A DNA stretch of 43,333 nucleotides from a virus. The notes below the pieces were generated by a model. It did no database searches, was not told the origin of the DNA, and saw only the letters and a program-made list of their open reading frames with translations. This document shows, one piece after another, positions 32,579 to 39,420 of this stretch. Made by a program: the position numbers and the translations under genes. The first letter of the stretch is position 1. The number at the start of each line of letters is the position of its first letter. The stretch spans positions 1 through 43,333 of IMG/VR virus record IMGVR_UViG_3300005663_000017. One strand, 5' to 3'.

Positions 32579-32796
32579 GCGAGCGCCATCTCAAGGCCAA
32601 TGATTGTCTGCACGATGCCATACATCACACTAAAAACGCTTTCGACGGGTTGCTCATTCGGATTATGTATCCAGAAAGGAACGGCTTGGTTGTGACCAAA
32701 TATTCTCTCAGCAAGGCAAAGGAGGACCTGTCAAGAGCGATGGAAGCCGTTGACGATGGCCTAGAAGTAATAAAGAAGGAGGAGGAGGAGTCATGA
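32575..32796 (+). CDS. Small helical protein
   Basis: 73 residues, ATGA overlap with the nuclease gene and with the next gene. Helical throughout, acidic lysine/glutamate tail (VIKKEEEES). Its location between nuclease and annealing protein suggests a recombination accessory, but no motif supports it. Confidence 0.5.
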   Translation: MSERHLKANDCLHDAIHHTKNAFDGLLIRIMYPERNGLVVTKYSLSKAKEDLSRAMEAVDDGLEVIKKEEEES

Positions 32797-33578
32797 GCAA
32801 GGAAAAAGAAGGTCCGATGGCCGGGGTTGAAACGCCAGAGATAGTCGCGCCGGCACCCGAGGAAAACGACAAGCAAGCCCCGGCACATGACGCTGAGATG
32901 TATCTCGTCATGGAGAGGCGCGACGAAGCGCAAATCGTAGAGGCCCTAGAGGGTCGCTACATCGAGGAGTTCGTCTACGAGTTCGAGTCGGGCGGGCGCA
33001 AGGTGACGGGCCTTTCGTGGATGGGCATCCAAGAGGCGTCGCGGGAGTACGGTGGCATAGTGTGTCCCATCGAAAAAATGATAATGAAGCTCACGAAAAC
33101 CCACGTCGCCGTCACAATCGAAGCCAAGGACATCAAGACCGGCTCGGTGAGGATCGGCCACTCCAAGCAGCAACGTCGCATGAGCCTCAGAAGCGGCAAG
33201 TTCCTGGACGACGAATTCGCCGAGCAGAAGGCCATCAGTAAGGCCCAAAGGAACGCCATCCGCCAACTCCTGCCGCAGACCCTTCTCAAGCAATGGATCG
33301 AGCGGCACAGAAGCGGAACGGGCTCGGCGGCAAAGCCCAAGGAGGCCCCGAAAGCCGCTGAGAAAAAAGAGGCGCCGAGCAACGGGGGCCTAGAGGCCCT
33401 GATGTTTAAGATGGAGTCTGCCGAGACCGTCGCCGATCTGTCGGCCATTATCAACGAGAGCGTTGACATCTGGAACGGGCTGAAAGGGAAAGACAAGGCC
33501 GAGTTCAACGCGGTTCGGGCCAGGATGATGGACGAGTTGAAGTCCACAGCGGACGCAGGCCAAAAGAATTTGCTATAG
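32793..33578 (+). CDS. Putative single-strand annealing/recombination protein
   Basis: 261 residues. The core (VTGLSWMGIQEASREYGGI, KTHVAVTIEAKDIKTGSV, AEQKAISKAQRNAIRQLLPQ) resembles phage proteins annotated as recombination mediators, with 'SKAQRNAIR..LP' the most diagnostic segment. A Lys/Ala/Pro linker (about 170-195) leads to a helical C-terminal domain that could contact a partner. Pairing with the nuclease at 31763 mirrors two-gene phage recombination systems. Family assignment is by eye. Confidence 0.55.
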   Translation: MSKEKEGPMAGVETPEIVAPAPEENDKQAPAHDAEMYLVMERRDEAQIVEALEGRYIEEFVYEFESGGRKVTGLSWMGIQEASREYGGIVCPIEKMIMKLTKTHVAVTIEAKDIKTGSVRIGHSKQQRRMSLRSGKFLDDEFAEQKAISKAQRNAIRQLLPQTLLKQWIERHRSGTGSAAKPKEAPKAAEKKEAPSNGGLEALMFKMESAETVADLSAIINESVDIWNGLKGKDKAEFNAVRARMMDELKSTADAGQKNLL

Positions 33579-33650
33579 CCGGGGCTCCGAGTCGAGGCTT
33601 GTGTTCTTGGAGTGGTCGAGGGTCGGGATCCAGTCCCGGCCCTTCCCCGG
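33579..33650 (+). other. 72-nt structured intergenic element
   Basis: CCGGGG (33579-33584) pairs with CCCCGG (33645-33650). Inside are CTCC/GGAG (33585-33588 with 33609-33612) and a 9-bp hairpin GGGTCGGGA/TCCCGGCCC (33620-33628 with 33634-33642, one G-T). It thus forms a three-way junction immediately after one stop codon and before the next RBS. It is not a tRNA, since there is no T-loop consensus. Function unknown. Confidence 0.55.
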
Positions 33651-33666
33651 CGGAGGAGGGGGCGTT

Positions 33667-33879
33667 ATGAGTTGTGAGAATTGCGAAGTTCCAAGAACTG
33701 AGCCATCTTGGAAGGTCGGGGATAAAATTGAGTGCATGGAGACTGCGGGCTCTATTGGAGTATTGCAGCCCAACAAAATTTACACAATTATCGGCTTTTA
33801 TGAGAACGACGACATAGAGCTAGAAGGCGATGAGGGCTCTGGCTGGCATCGTGGCCGATTTGATTTGGTGGCGGGATGA
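33667..33879 (+). CDS. Small beta-barrel-like protein
   Basis: 70 residues from the ATG at 33667 (GGAGGAGGGGG upstream). CENC near the start, then a compact beta sequence (WKVGDKIECMETAGSIGVLQ, KIYTIIGFYENDDIELEGDE) that looks like an SH3-like barrel. Unknown function. Confidence 0.55.
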   Translation: MSCENCEVPRTEPSWKVGDKIECMETAGSIGVLQPNKIYTIIGFYENDDIELEGDEGSGWHRGRFDLVAG

Positions 33880-33895
33880 GCCTAATGGGGGAGTG

Positions 33896-34081
33896 ATGGA
33901 TAAGAACAAGAATATATTCACAATGACCCTATTCCTTTATAAATGCTTACGCTGTAAGAACGCTTGGGCTTCGCCAAGTGCGGCTTGGGAATGTCCAAGG
34001 TGCAAGCATAACCAATTTGAAGTTAGACGAGACGAACCAAAGATGGCGAAGGGGAGTCATGCCCCAAACCGATATGCCTAA
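33896..34081 (+). CDS. Zinc-ribbon protein
   Basis: 61 residues from the ATG at 33896. YKCLRCKNAW and WECPRCKHNQF give two CxxC pairs typical of rubredoxin-like zinc ribbons. Short basic C-terminus. May bind nucleic acid or protein. Confidence 0.55.
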   Translation: MDKNKNIFTMTLFLYKCLRCKNAWASPSAAWECPRCKHNQFEVRRDEPKMAKGSHAPNRYA

Positions 34082-34096
34082 GAAGGAGCCGACCCC

Positions 34097-34279
34097 ATGA
34101 CCGAGCGCAAAAAAGAAAGTAATCCTGATGTCGATATTAGGTTTTGTGGCCCTCCTAAATGTAAAGAGGGGGAGCATGATTGGAGCGGTGGGCCGCATTA
34201 CTTCGAGGACGGGTCGGGTGGTGAATCTACCTGTGCTAAGTGCGGAATTGGCTACGGCTCTATCGTGGCGTGGATGTGA
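34097..34279 (+). CDS. Small Cys-motif protein (MTERK start)
   Basis: 60 residues. CGPPKC and CAKCG could bind zinc. The initiation region (AAGGAGCC then ATGACCGAGCGCAA) is shared with the 35582 gene. The stop overlaps the resolvase start. Confidence 0.5.
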   Translation: MTERKKESNPDVDIRFCGPPKCKEGEHDWSGGPHYFEDGSGGESTCAKCGIGYGSIVAWM

Positions 34280-34737
34280 TGAACCTAATTGCGTTCGACC
34301 TCGGAAAGGCCATGACCGGGTGGGCGCACGCAAAAGACGAGATCGTCCAGACGGGAGAACACAGCTTTAAGGGGATTGAACCTCATGGGGCCCTGTTCGA
34401 TGCTTTCGATGCATGGCTCGACGAATTATATGACCTTACTCATCCTTGGGAATTCGCGTTGTTCTATCATATCCATGCACCAGGCGCAGCCGCCTCGGTA
34501 ATCTTCGGGGGCTTCAGGGCCTTCCTCTTGCGCTTCTGTTGGGAGCGTGACGTTGCGGTGGATACAGCCGCAGACTCAACGGTAAAGAAATTTGCCACGG
34601 GCAGAGGTAACGCCTCGAAGGAAGAGATGATGGAAGCCTATCTCCAAGACCGGAAGTGTTCACCACTTAGCCATGACGAGGCCGACGCCTATTGGCTGAT
34701 GAAGTACGGCCTCGAAAAGATAGGGGCGAAGGCGTGA
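34279..34737 (+). CDS. RuvC-like Holliday junction resolvase
   Basis: 152 residues from the ATG at 34279. Asp7 in FDLGKAMTGWA, the STVKKFATGRGNASKEEMME segment (100-119) and HDEADAYWLMKYG (132-144) are hallmarks of phage RuvC-like resolvases, which cut four-way junctions before packaging. The second acidic position, normally Glu in 'YE..', reads YHIHAPGAAA here (His64), so a usual catalytic residue is replaced. Glu58 is close and may substitute. Overlaps both neighbours. Confidence 0.75.
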   Translation: MNLIAFDLGKAMTGWAHAKDEIVQTGEHSFKGIEPHGALFDAFDAWLDELYDLTHPWEFALFYHIHAPGAAASVIFGGFRAFLLRFCWERDVAVDTAADSTVKKFATGRGNASKEEMMEAYLQDRKCSPLSHDEADAYWLMKYGLEKIGAKA

Positions 34738-34910
34738 TGCTAAAAACCATATTTACTCGGGCGGCGTGGCTTTTTGTCCTTATATCTATCCTCTGGCTTT
34801 TCCACGACCAATTTTATTTACTCAAGACCGTTTCAGTTCAAAACGATATTCTTAACGAGCTGGTTGTGCGCCTAAAGAAAGTCGAGACAGGGCACAGGGT
34901 TAGCTTTTAG
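34737..34910 (+). CDS. Small membrane protein with coiled-coil tail
   Basis: 57 residues, TGATG overlap with the resolvase. One span (about 8-26), then a short amphipathic tail (VQNDILNELVVRLKKVET). Unknown. Confidence 0.5.
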   Translation: MLKTIFTRAAWLFVLISILWLFHDQFYLLKTVSVQNDILNELVVRLKKVETGHRVSF

Positions 34911-34921
34911 GAGAATCCGGA

Positions 34922-35119
34922 ATGATGAACAAAGCCATCGCTCTCTGCTCCGTTTTTCTGCTGGTGAACGGGATAATGCTTTTCTTCCAATGGTTGTTTT
35001 ATAGTCGAGGGGCCTTAGACGAGTGGCAGACGTGGCCTCAAGAGTGGGCAGGTTTTTTCGCCCTTCTCTTGATTGCCCTGTGCCTGATAAGGCATAAAAT
35101 GGAGAGGCGGGAACCATGA
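34922..35119 (+). CDS. Two-span small membrane protein
   Basis: 65 residues with AGGAGAATCCGG upstream. Hydrophobic segments at about 6-27 and 43-57 flank a polar loop with three tryptophans. Holin-like in layout, but located in the middle block, so a lysis role is uncertain. Confidence 0.5.
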   Translation: MMNKAIALCSVFLLVNGIMLFFQWLFYSRGALDEWQTWPQEWAGFFALLLIALCLIRHKMERREP

Positions 35120-35433
35120 CTAGAGACTTGACCGACCACGTACGAGAGAGAGATGAAGCGGCGGGCGAACACAGGCCCGTCACCGACAAGGAGGCAGCTT
35201 CCATTGAGGCGGTCCTCGATGAATTTGTGGATATTGGGGTGGGCAACATGGAGATTCCCGGTTGCTCAAACGATACGGCACGCCGCCTCCTGCGCGACCG
35301 CGACGTGGCGATGGAGATGATTAAAGAAGCCGCAGACATCGCGGAGATGGTCGAGGCTGATTACGAAGAAGCATACGATTTTCGTGTCAAAGCCCGCGCA
35401 CTCATCGCGGCGGTGAAGGAGGAGGAGGAGTGA
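35116..35433 (+). CDS. Hypothetical protein, RLLRDRxVAME family
   Basis: 105 residues. The C-terminal half (ARRLLRDRDVAMEMIKEAAD ... VKARALIAAVKEEEE) is shared with the leftward gene at 40899-41243 (DRLLRDRNVAMEIIEETSRD ... CKARALVAATRG). The two are paralogues in opposite operons. Helical; unknown function. Confidence 0.6.
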   Translation: MTRDLTDHVRERDEAAGEHRPVTDKEAASIEAVLDEFVDIGVGNMEIPGCSNDTARRLLRDRDVAMEMIKEAADIAEMVEADYEEAYDFRVKARALIAAVKEEEE

Positions 35434-35585
35434 TGCGCCCAACCGTCACACACCAATGCCCTCGTTGTTTTATACACTCAGGTCATATGGTTAGGCAGGG
35501 AGACTCTCCTCCTTCATGTTGTGGAGGAGTGCTCATGGACGAGGTAAGAGTTAGATGGCCTAAGAAAAAGGAGCCCCGCCCATGA
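35433..35585 (+). CDS. Tiny zinc-ribbon-like protein
   Basis: 50 residues, TGATG overlap. HQCPRCFIHSGH and SCCGG supply four cysteines. The last bases form the AAGGAGCCCCGCCC initiation segment of the next gene. Confidence 0.5.
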   Translation: MRPTVTHQCPRCFIHSGHMVRQGDSPPSCCGGVLMDEVRVRWPKKKEPRP

Positions 35586-36052
35586 CCGAGCGCAAGCTGA
35601 CGGCAGAAGATATTGCGATGATTGCGGGGTGGATAAACCCCTATCGCACCCACCTAGCCGACCTCATCCACGACCTTGGGGCGGCGGAGGCCGAGCTAGG
35701 CGAGTACAAGAAGGGCTATTGGGGTAATCCCTGCGAGAAGCATCATAATGTGGAAGCCTGGGTCGCAGGCATAAAGAAGGATGCCGAGGGCCTTCATTGT
35801 TTCGGATGTTTTTTGGAGGCTCGAAGCCTACCCGAAATTGAAGCATTGGAGGCCGAGGTCGAGCGGTTGCAGGAGGCGTTGGAAGAAAAGGAAGCGGAAA
35901 TCGCGGAGTACCGGGAGCGCATCACTAACATAAAAAATCAGGCCTTCACCGCACTTGAAAGGCCAAAGATAAGGGAAGCGGCGAAGGGGGCACCTTCACC
36001 GCCTGGCCCCCCAAAACCTCCGAGAGTCAAGGGTGATAGGCCGCAAGGGTAG
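35582..36052 (+). CDS. Coiled-coil protein with Cys motif
   Basis: 156 residues (MTERKLTAEDIAMIAGWI). A CEKHHN...CFGCF segment (about 51-80) is followed by a long coiled coil (IEALEAEVERLQEALEEKEA) and a Pro-rich tail. Shares its ATGACCGAGCGCAA start with the 34097 gene. Unknown. Confidence 0.55.
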   Translation: MTERKLTAEDIAMIAGWINPYRTHLADLIHDLGAAEAELGEYKKGYWGNPCEKHHNVEAWVAGIKKDAEGLHCFGCFLEARSLPEIEALEAEVERLQEALEEKEAEIAEYRERITNIKNQAFTALERPKIREAAKGAPSPPGPPKPPRVKGDRPQG

Positions 36053-36081
36053 CGAAGCCCAAGCCGCCCTGGAGGAGAGCG

Positions 36082-36303
36082 ATGAGTACAAAGACGGTTG
36101 AGCTTATAATTGCCATCATATCAACCCCGCCAGATGATTACGCTGGCTCGGAGCAAGAGGCGTTTCCATCAGAAGAAGCGTTGGAGAACACCGTGCGCTG
36201 GATACGGCAGAAATGGTCAGAGCGGGTGGACAGTTACTCGATGGTGACAACTCTTTGTGGGATTAAAGTTGATGACCAAGCCGCCCTGGAGGACGCAGAG
36301 TGA
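36082..36303 (+). CDS. Small hypothetical protein
   Basis: 73 residues with GGAGGAGAG upstream. Mixed alpha/beta (KTVELIIAIISTPPDDYAGS). The final bases CAAGCCGCCCTGGAGGA repeat the region before its own start (CAAGCCGCCCTGGAGGA, about 36060-36077), giving consecutive genes the same RBS block. Confidence 0.5.
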   Translation: MSTKTVELIIAIISTPPDDYAGSEQEAFPSEEALENTVRWIRQKWSERVDSYSMVTTLCGIKVDDQAALEDAE

Positions 36304-36596
36304 TGATACCCGAAGGGAAGTGCCCTTATTGCAACAAGGAACATCATATGCCTGGGCTTGGTTGCCCTGAGATGGTGACAATCCAAAATAGCGAACATAA
36401 TAAAATGAAAAACAAAGAAGTCGCCCGCCTCACCGCCGAGAACGCTGCGCTGGTGGAGCAACAGATAGAGATTTATGATGCGGCTTTCCATTACTTTATG
36501 GACAAAGACAATCTAGACAATCAGGAAAAGTTTAAGAAGGTTCTTAATAAACTCACAGATGATTTAGAAGCCCGCAGCGCCCTGGAGAAGCGATGA
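36303..36596 (+). CDS. Hypothetical protein with N-terminal CxxC
   Basis: 97 residues from the ATG at 36303 (GTG 36300 adjacent). CPYCNKEHHMPGLGC suggests a zinc knuckle; the rest is a coiled coil (KEVARLTAENAALVEQQIEI). Unknown. Confidence 0.5.
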   Translation: MIPEGKCPYCNKEHHMPGLGCPEMVTIQNSEHNKMKNKEVARLTAENAALVEQQIEIYDAAFHYFMDKDNLDNQEKFKKVLNKLTDDLEARSALEKR

Positions 36597-36733
36597 ATAG
36601 ACCCACAATTCTACCTCTTTGTATGATTTGCAGGAAGGTTGAACCCACGTTTTTTCCATCCGATGCGACAACCCTTGGGATATGCTGGTTCTGCGATGAT
36701 AAATATAAAAGAATCAAGGGGGTTAGGAGATGA
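36593..36733 (+). CDS. Tiny zinc-ribbon-like protein
   Basis: 46 residues, ATGA overlap. CMIC and CWFC form two CxxC pairs; basic C-terminus (KYKRIKGVRR). An 18-codon frame (36730-36786) couples it to the next gene. Confidence 0.45.
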   Translation: MNRPTILPLCMICRKVEPTFFPSDATTLGICWFCDDKYKRIKGVRR

Positions 36734-36782
36734 CCAAGCCTAAGCGCATACCCCGCGCCGTGCTTGCCGAGGCAGTGAAAGC

Positions 36783-36947
36783 GTGAAGGCTTGTACTAAG
36801 TGCGGGTACGTTTCAAAGAACTGGTATCAGATGTCCATTGTGAGGCCCACGGGGCTTGGCAAGGACGTGATATATTGCACACCTTGTTATGTCGGGTGGC
36901 TTAAAGAACAACCCGGCCCTGGTCCGCATGAAGCGGGTCGGGGCTGA
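36783..36947 (+). CDS. Tiny zinc-ribbon-like protein
   Basis: 54 residues, GTG start overlapping the stop of an 18-codon frame. CTKCGYVSKNW and YCTPCYVGW form two CxxC pairs. Pro/Gly-rich end. Unknown function. Confidence 0.45.
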   Translation: MKACTKCGYVSKNWYQMSIVRPTGLGKDVIYCTPCYVGWLKEQPGPGPHEAGRG

Positions 36948-36961
36948 GGGGAGGAGGTTCC

Positions 36962-37141
36962 ATGAGTGAGTATGATGACCTTACGCTGGACGAACTGGTC
37001 CATTTGGCCCGCTACCACCTAAAGGGTGTCGACGGGCTAATCGCACAAGAACACTTTGGAGCCGTTCGGGACACCTTCCGTCGCGTTGAGCGCGTTCTTG
37101 ATGTGGCAGAGGGAGTGCTGGCTGTAATGGCTGAGGGCTAA
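36962..37141 (+). CDS. Small helical protein
   Basis: 59 residues with GAGGAGG upstream. All-helical (LTLDELVHLARYHLKGVDGL, RVERVLDVAEGVLAVMAEG). No family recognised. Confidence 0.5.
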   Translation: MSEYDDLTLDELVHLARYHLKGVDGLIAQEHFGAVRDTFRRVERVLDVAEGVLAVMAEG

Positions 37142-37217
37142 TTTGGGGGTCCGCGAACTTGGCGGACCAAGCCAGGAGGCCCAAAACAGGCGTGGAACAC
37201 GGTTTTCTCGGTGCCAG

Positions 37218-37427
37218 ATGATGCCGGGCAAGGGTAAGGCCAAGAAAAGGCCCTGTGGGTGCGGTTGCGGCATTTTGTTCGCGGGCCCTAAAAATAAGAA
37301 GTTTCTACGCCCCACCCACCGCTGGAGGCACCGCGACAAGGGTAGGCGTGAGGCCCATAAAAGGCTCATGGGCCTTGTGTCAAGGGTCGAGGAGTTAATC
37401 GGCGAGATAAGGGGGCGCGAAAAATGA
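37218..37427 (+). CDS. Basic Cys-rich small protein
   Basis: 69 residues from the ATG at 37218; the frame is open upstream to TTG 37143. RPCGCGCGILFAGPKNKKF, then an Arg/Lys-rich stretch (HRWRHRDKGRREAHKR) and a helical end. The combination suggests nucleic-acid binding. Overlaps the next gene by 4 bases. Confidence 0.45.
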   Translation: MMPGKGKAKKRPCGCGCGILFAGPKNKKFLRPTHRWRHRDKGRREAHKRLMGLVSRVEELIGEIRGREK

Positions 37428-37726
37428 CTAGGCTTCTTTTTGTTCTGCTGTTGCTTCTCCCATCTACGGCTTGGGGCCAGCCCGAGCTGAAGGTGGGGCA
37501 GGAGGTTAAGTGGGATTGTAACACCTGCGTATATGAAGGGAATGGTTTGTATCGTTGCACCGCCATGCTTTGTCTCGGGTCCGCGCCGAGGCCGGAGTTT
37601 AAATTGCCAGAGTATATAATTAGTGGGGTTACTGAGGGGGTTATGATGATAAATGATGAAGCCATCGCAGACGAGCTTCGCTGGTTGCGTGAAAGGATTG
37701 AGCAAATTGAGCAACAGGTGCCTTGA
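37424..37726 (+). CDS. Exported hypothetical protein
   Basis: 100 residues. Residues 1-19 form a signal peptide (MTRLLFVLLLLLPSTAWG). The mature part has three to four cysteines (CNTC, RCTAMLC) that could form disulphides outside the cytoplasm, and a C-terminal helix (DELRWLRERIEQIEQQ). Last gene before the replication promoter, which overlaps its stop codon. Confidence 0.6.
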   Translation: MTRLLFVLLLLLPSTAWGQPELKVGQEVKWDCNTCVYEGNGLYRCTAMLCLGSAPRPEFKLPEYIISGVTEGVMMINDEAIADELRWLRERIEQIEQQVP

Positions 37727-37751
37727 CAGCCCTGGGGCGGTGTGTGACAAT
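37723..37751 (+). promoter_or_regulatory. Promoter for replication gene
   Basis: TTGACA (37723-37728), 17 bases, GACAAT (37746-37751), with an extended -10 TGT just upstream of the -10. The perfect -35 and extended -10 compensate for a weaker hexamer. Predicted start near 37758 gives a leader of about 100 nt containing the hairpin at 37795. Confidence 0.65.
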
Positions 37752-37794
37752 GGGCTTCGGTGAACGCAAGGAACGGACCAACTTCCTTCCATCT

Positions 37795-37826
37795 GGGGGT
37801 CGGTGCTCATCCCATCGGCCCTCCCC
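37795..37826 (+). other. Leader hairpin before replication gene
   Basis: GTCGGTG (37799-37805) pairs with CATCGGC (37813-37819, two wobbles), extended by GGGG (37795-37798) with CCCC (37823-37826) across a small bulge. No T-run. It sits about 30 bases before the GTG start and could modulate translation. Confidence 0.5.
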
Positions 37827-37856
37827 GCCTTTCTAGCTTGGATGAGGAGCTAAGGG

Positions 37857-38306
37857 GTGGCAAACTTTCGTAGCATCCATACTAAGATGTGGTCGGATCG
37901 CCACTTCGAGGCGCTCTCACCGTATGCCAAGCTCATCTTTGCTTATCTGCTCACCAACCCCCACCGGACACCATCGGGTCTCTATCAAATTACCACCCGA
38001 CGAATTGGCGTGGAAACCAGCATGAATAACGGCGAGGTCGAGGGCGGGTTGGCAGAGCTAATTAAGGCGGAGCTCGTACTCTATTGTGACGACACCGCGA
38101 CGGTCTTTATCATCAACGCCGTTAAGTACCTCCAGAACACAAAGCAGATGCGCCTGTCCATCGTCAAGGATGTTCTCTACAACAACTCGCCCCTCTCCGA
38201 AAAGCTCCTCATCAAGCACAACATCAGGTCGTGGGCTGAGTGGGGCGACGACGAAGAACTGGCTCTTGCACAAAGGGAAGCCGAAGGGCTGGAGGAGGAT
38301 GGATGA
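37857..38306 (+). CDS. Replication initiation-like protein (winged helix, DnaD/O-like)
   Basis: 149 residues, GTG start with GAGGAG 7 bases upstream. The N-terminus (ANFRSIHTKMWSDRHFEALS, YAKLIFAYLLTNPHRTPSGL, TTRRIGVET) follows the pattern of phage replication proteins whose winged helix begins 'k.W.D..F..L....K.....L'. It probably recognises origin DNA and recruits host helicase. It is short and lacks a second domain. The hexamer-repeat region at 38492 downstream would be its binding site. Confidence 0.6.
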   Translation: MANFRSIHTKMWSDRHFEALSPYAKLIFAYLLTNPHRTPSGLYQITTRRIGVETSMNNGEVEGGLAELIKAELVLYCDDTATVFIINAVKYLQNTKQMRLSIVKDVLYNNSPLSEKLLIKHNIRSWAEWGDDEELALAQREAEGLEEDG

Positions 38307-38488
38307 TGGGAAAACGAACGATCTTTCTGGCTTGCTGTGGCGAAACCCTGATTGATCTTATGCATGAGCCGCCCGAAATGCTTGGCCCAGAAGGAGACAA
38401 AACCGTCTACTTTTCAGAGTGCTCCATTTGCTCTGACAGGATTACAATAGCCGTCAACTATGTAAAACCATCAGCCGATGTAACATAA
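38303..38488 (+). CDS. Small hypothetical protein with Cys motif
   Basis: 61 residues starting at the ATG at 38303 (GGAGGAGG upstream), overlapping the replication gene by 4 bases. ACCGE and CSICSD resemble a small metal site. Unknown. Confidence 0.5.
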   Translation: MMGKRTIFLACCGETLIDLMHEPPEMLGPEGDKTVYFSECSICSDRITIAVNYVKPSADVT

Positions 38489-38491
38489 CCC

Positions 38492-38577
38492 CACCTGATG
38501 ATAGCCCTACCATCAGACACCATCAGGTGATGATACTATTCTAAGGATAAGTACTAAGGCTAAGGTTAAGGTAAAAG
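38492..38577. other. Candidate replication origin (palindrome plus hexamer repeats)
   Basis: CACCTGATG (38492-38500) and CATCAGGTG (38521-38529) are a perfect 9-bp inverted repeat. It is followed by tandem hexamers: CTAAGG 38541, ATAAGT 38547, CTAAGG 38554, CTAAGG 38560, TTAAGG 38566, TAAAAG 38572. The segment is A/T-rich relative to its surroundings, non-coding, and follows the replication gene closely, as iteron-type phage origins do. Confidence 0.5.
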
Positions 38578-38603
38578 ACGTACGATAGGTAGAGGGGGGC
38601 CGA

Positions 38604-39089
38604 ATGGGAAAGAAAAAAAAAGAAACAATGGCTGTTGGATTTCCTGAGAGAGTATCCATCAAGAGACGATCCCTCTCGGTTAAGGGAAGCCTGACGTTCA
38701 ATGAGTGGTTGGATGTCGGCTATCTGCTCAAGGACATACATGGCTCTATTATGTTTTGGCTCGGGGACTGGCTTAATTACGGAGAAAATAGATATGGCGA
38801 GCAGTACGCCCAGGCAGTCGAGGTTTCAGGCTACGCTCCTCAAACGCTGGCTGACGCAAAGTGGGTGGCCTCTAGGATCAAACCTTCGTTACGAAACGAA
38901 CATTTGACCTTTGCCCACCATAGGGCCATCGCTCCCCTCGGCGAGAAGGATCAGAAGAAATGGCTCAGGAAGGCATGGGAAGATAAGTTGACGAGCTCGG
39001 CTCTGAGGCTTGCGGTCCCGGGGGGCTCGAAGTCGAAGGCGGCAAAGAAAGTTGAGTGCCCACACTGCAGGAAGGAGTTTGAACTCTAA
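38604..39089 (+). CDS. Hypothetical DNA-associated protein (WLNYGE family)
   Basis: 161 residues. A basic start (MGKKKKETMAVG), then LTFNEWLDVGYLLKDIHGSI, FWLGDWLNYGENRYGEQYAQ and LTFAHHRAIAPLGEKDQKKW. I recall this combination from phage and plasmid proteins near replication genes, with a helical, ParB-like arrangement. A C-terminal CPHC is half of a zinc motif. Located just after the candidate origin; a replication or partition role is inferred. Confidence 0.55.
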   Translation: MGKKKKETMAVGFPERVSIKRRSLSVKGSLTFNEWLDVGYLLKDIHGSIMFWLGDWLNYGENRYGEQYAQAVEVSGYAPQTLADAKWVASRIKPSLRNEHLTFAHHRAIAPLGEKDQKKWLRKAWEDKLTSSALRLAVPGGSKSKAAKKVECPHCRKEFEL

Positions 39090-39106
39090 CCAAGGAGGGC
39101 AATATC

Positions 39107-39412
39107 ATGGGAACAGAGCAGACAGAGAGAGTTCCAAGTAGAGCAGACCAAGTAGAGGCGAAGCGGTCTACGCTGACCGAAACCCACGGCGAAATTCTCC
39201 AAGTGGCTGATCGGTTGCTGGAAAAAGCCGGCGAGTTGGGTTGGAGGGTCCGGGGACATGGGGGCGGAGCACCGACAGACGAAAAAAGTGCCCCAACACC
39301 CGTCGAGCATCGGTTTCTCGATAGCGCCGAGGAAGCCTTGGGCGTTCTTATACAAGTTGAAGCGCGCCTAAATGAGTCGATTATTAACTTTGACAACTAC
39401 TTCGGGGCATAG
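39107..39412 (+). CDS. Hypothetical protein, last gene of rightward block
   Basis: 101 residues, AGGAGGG upstream. Two helical regions flank a Gly/Arg/Pro linker (RVRGHGGGAPTDEKSAPTP). The first (HGEILQVADRLLEKAGELGW) looks like a four-helix-bundle fragment. No family known. No terminator was found between its stop and the structured element at 39421. Confidence 0.55.
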   Translation: MGTEQTERVPSRADQVEAKRSTLTETHGEILQVADRLLEKAGELGWRVRGHGGGAPTDEKSAPTPVEHRFLDSAEEALGVLIQVEARLNESIINFDNYFGA

Positions 39413-39420
39413 GGCTTTTG

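Noticed and set aside
33579-33650. tRNA gene
   Set aside because: Length and closing stem are tRNA-like, but there is no T-loop consensus, no D-arm and no plausible anticodon arm.
39390-39418. TTGACA at 39390 as a rightward promoter for the array
   Set aside because: At 16-18 bases downstream there is no acceptable -10 box (GGCTTT).
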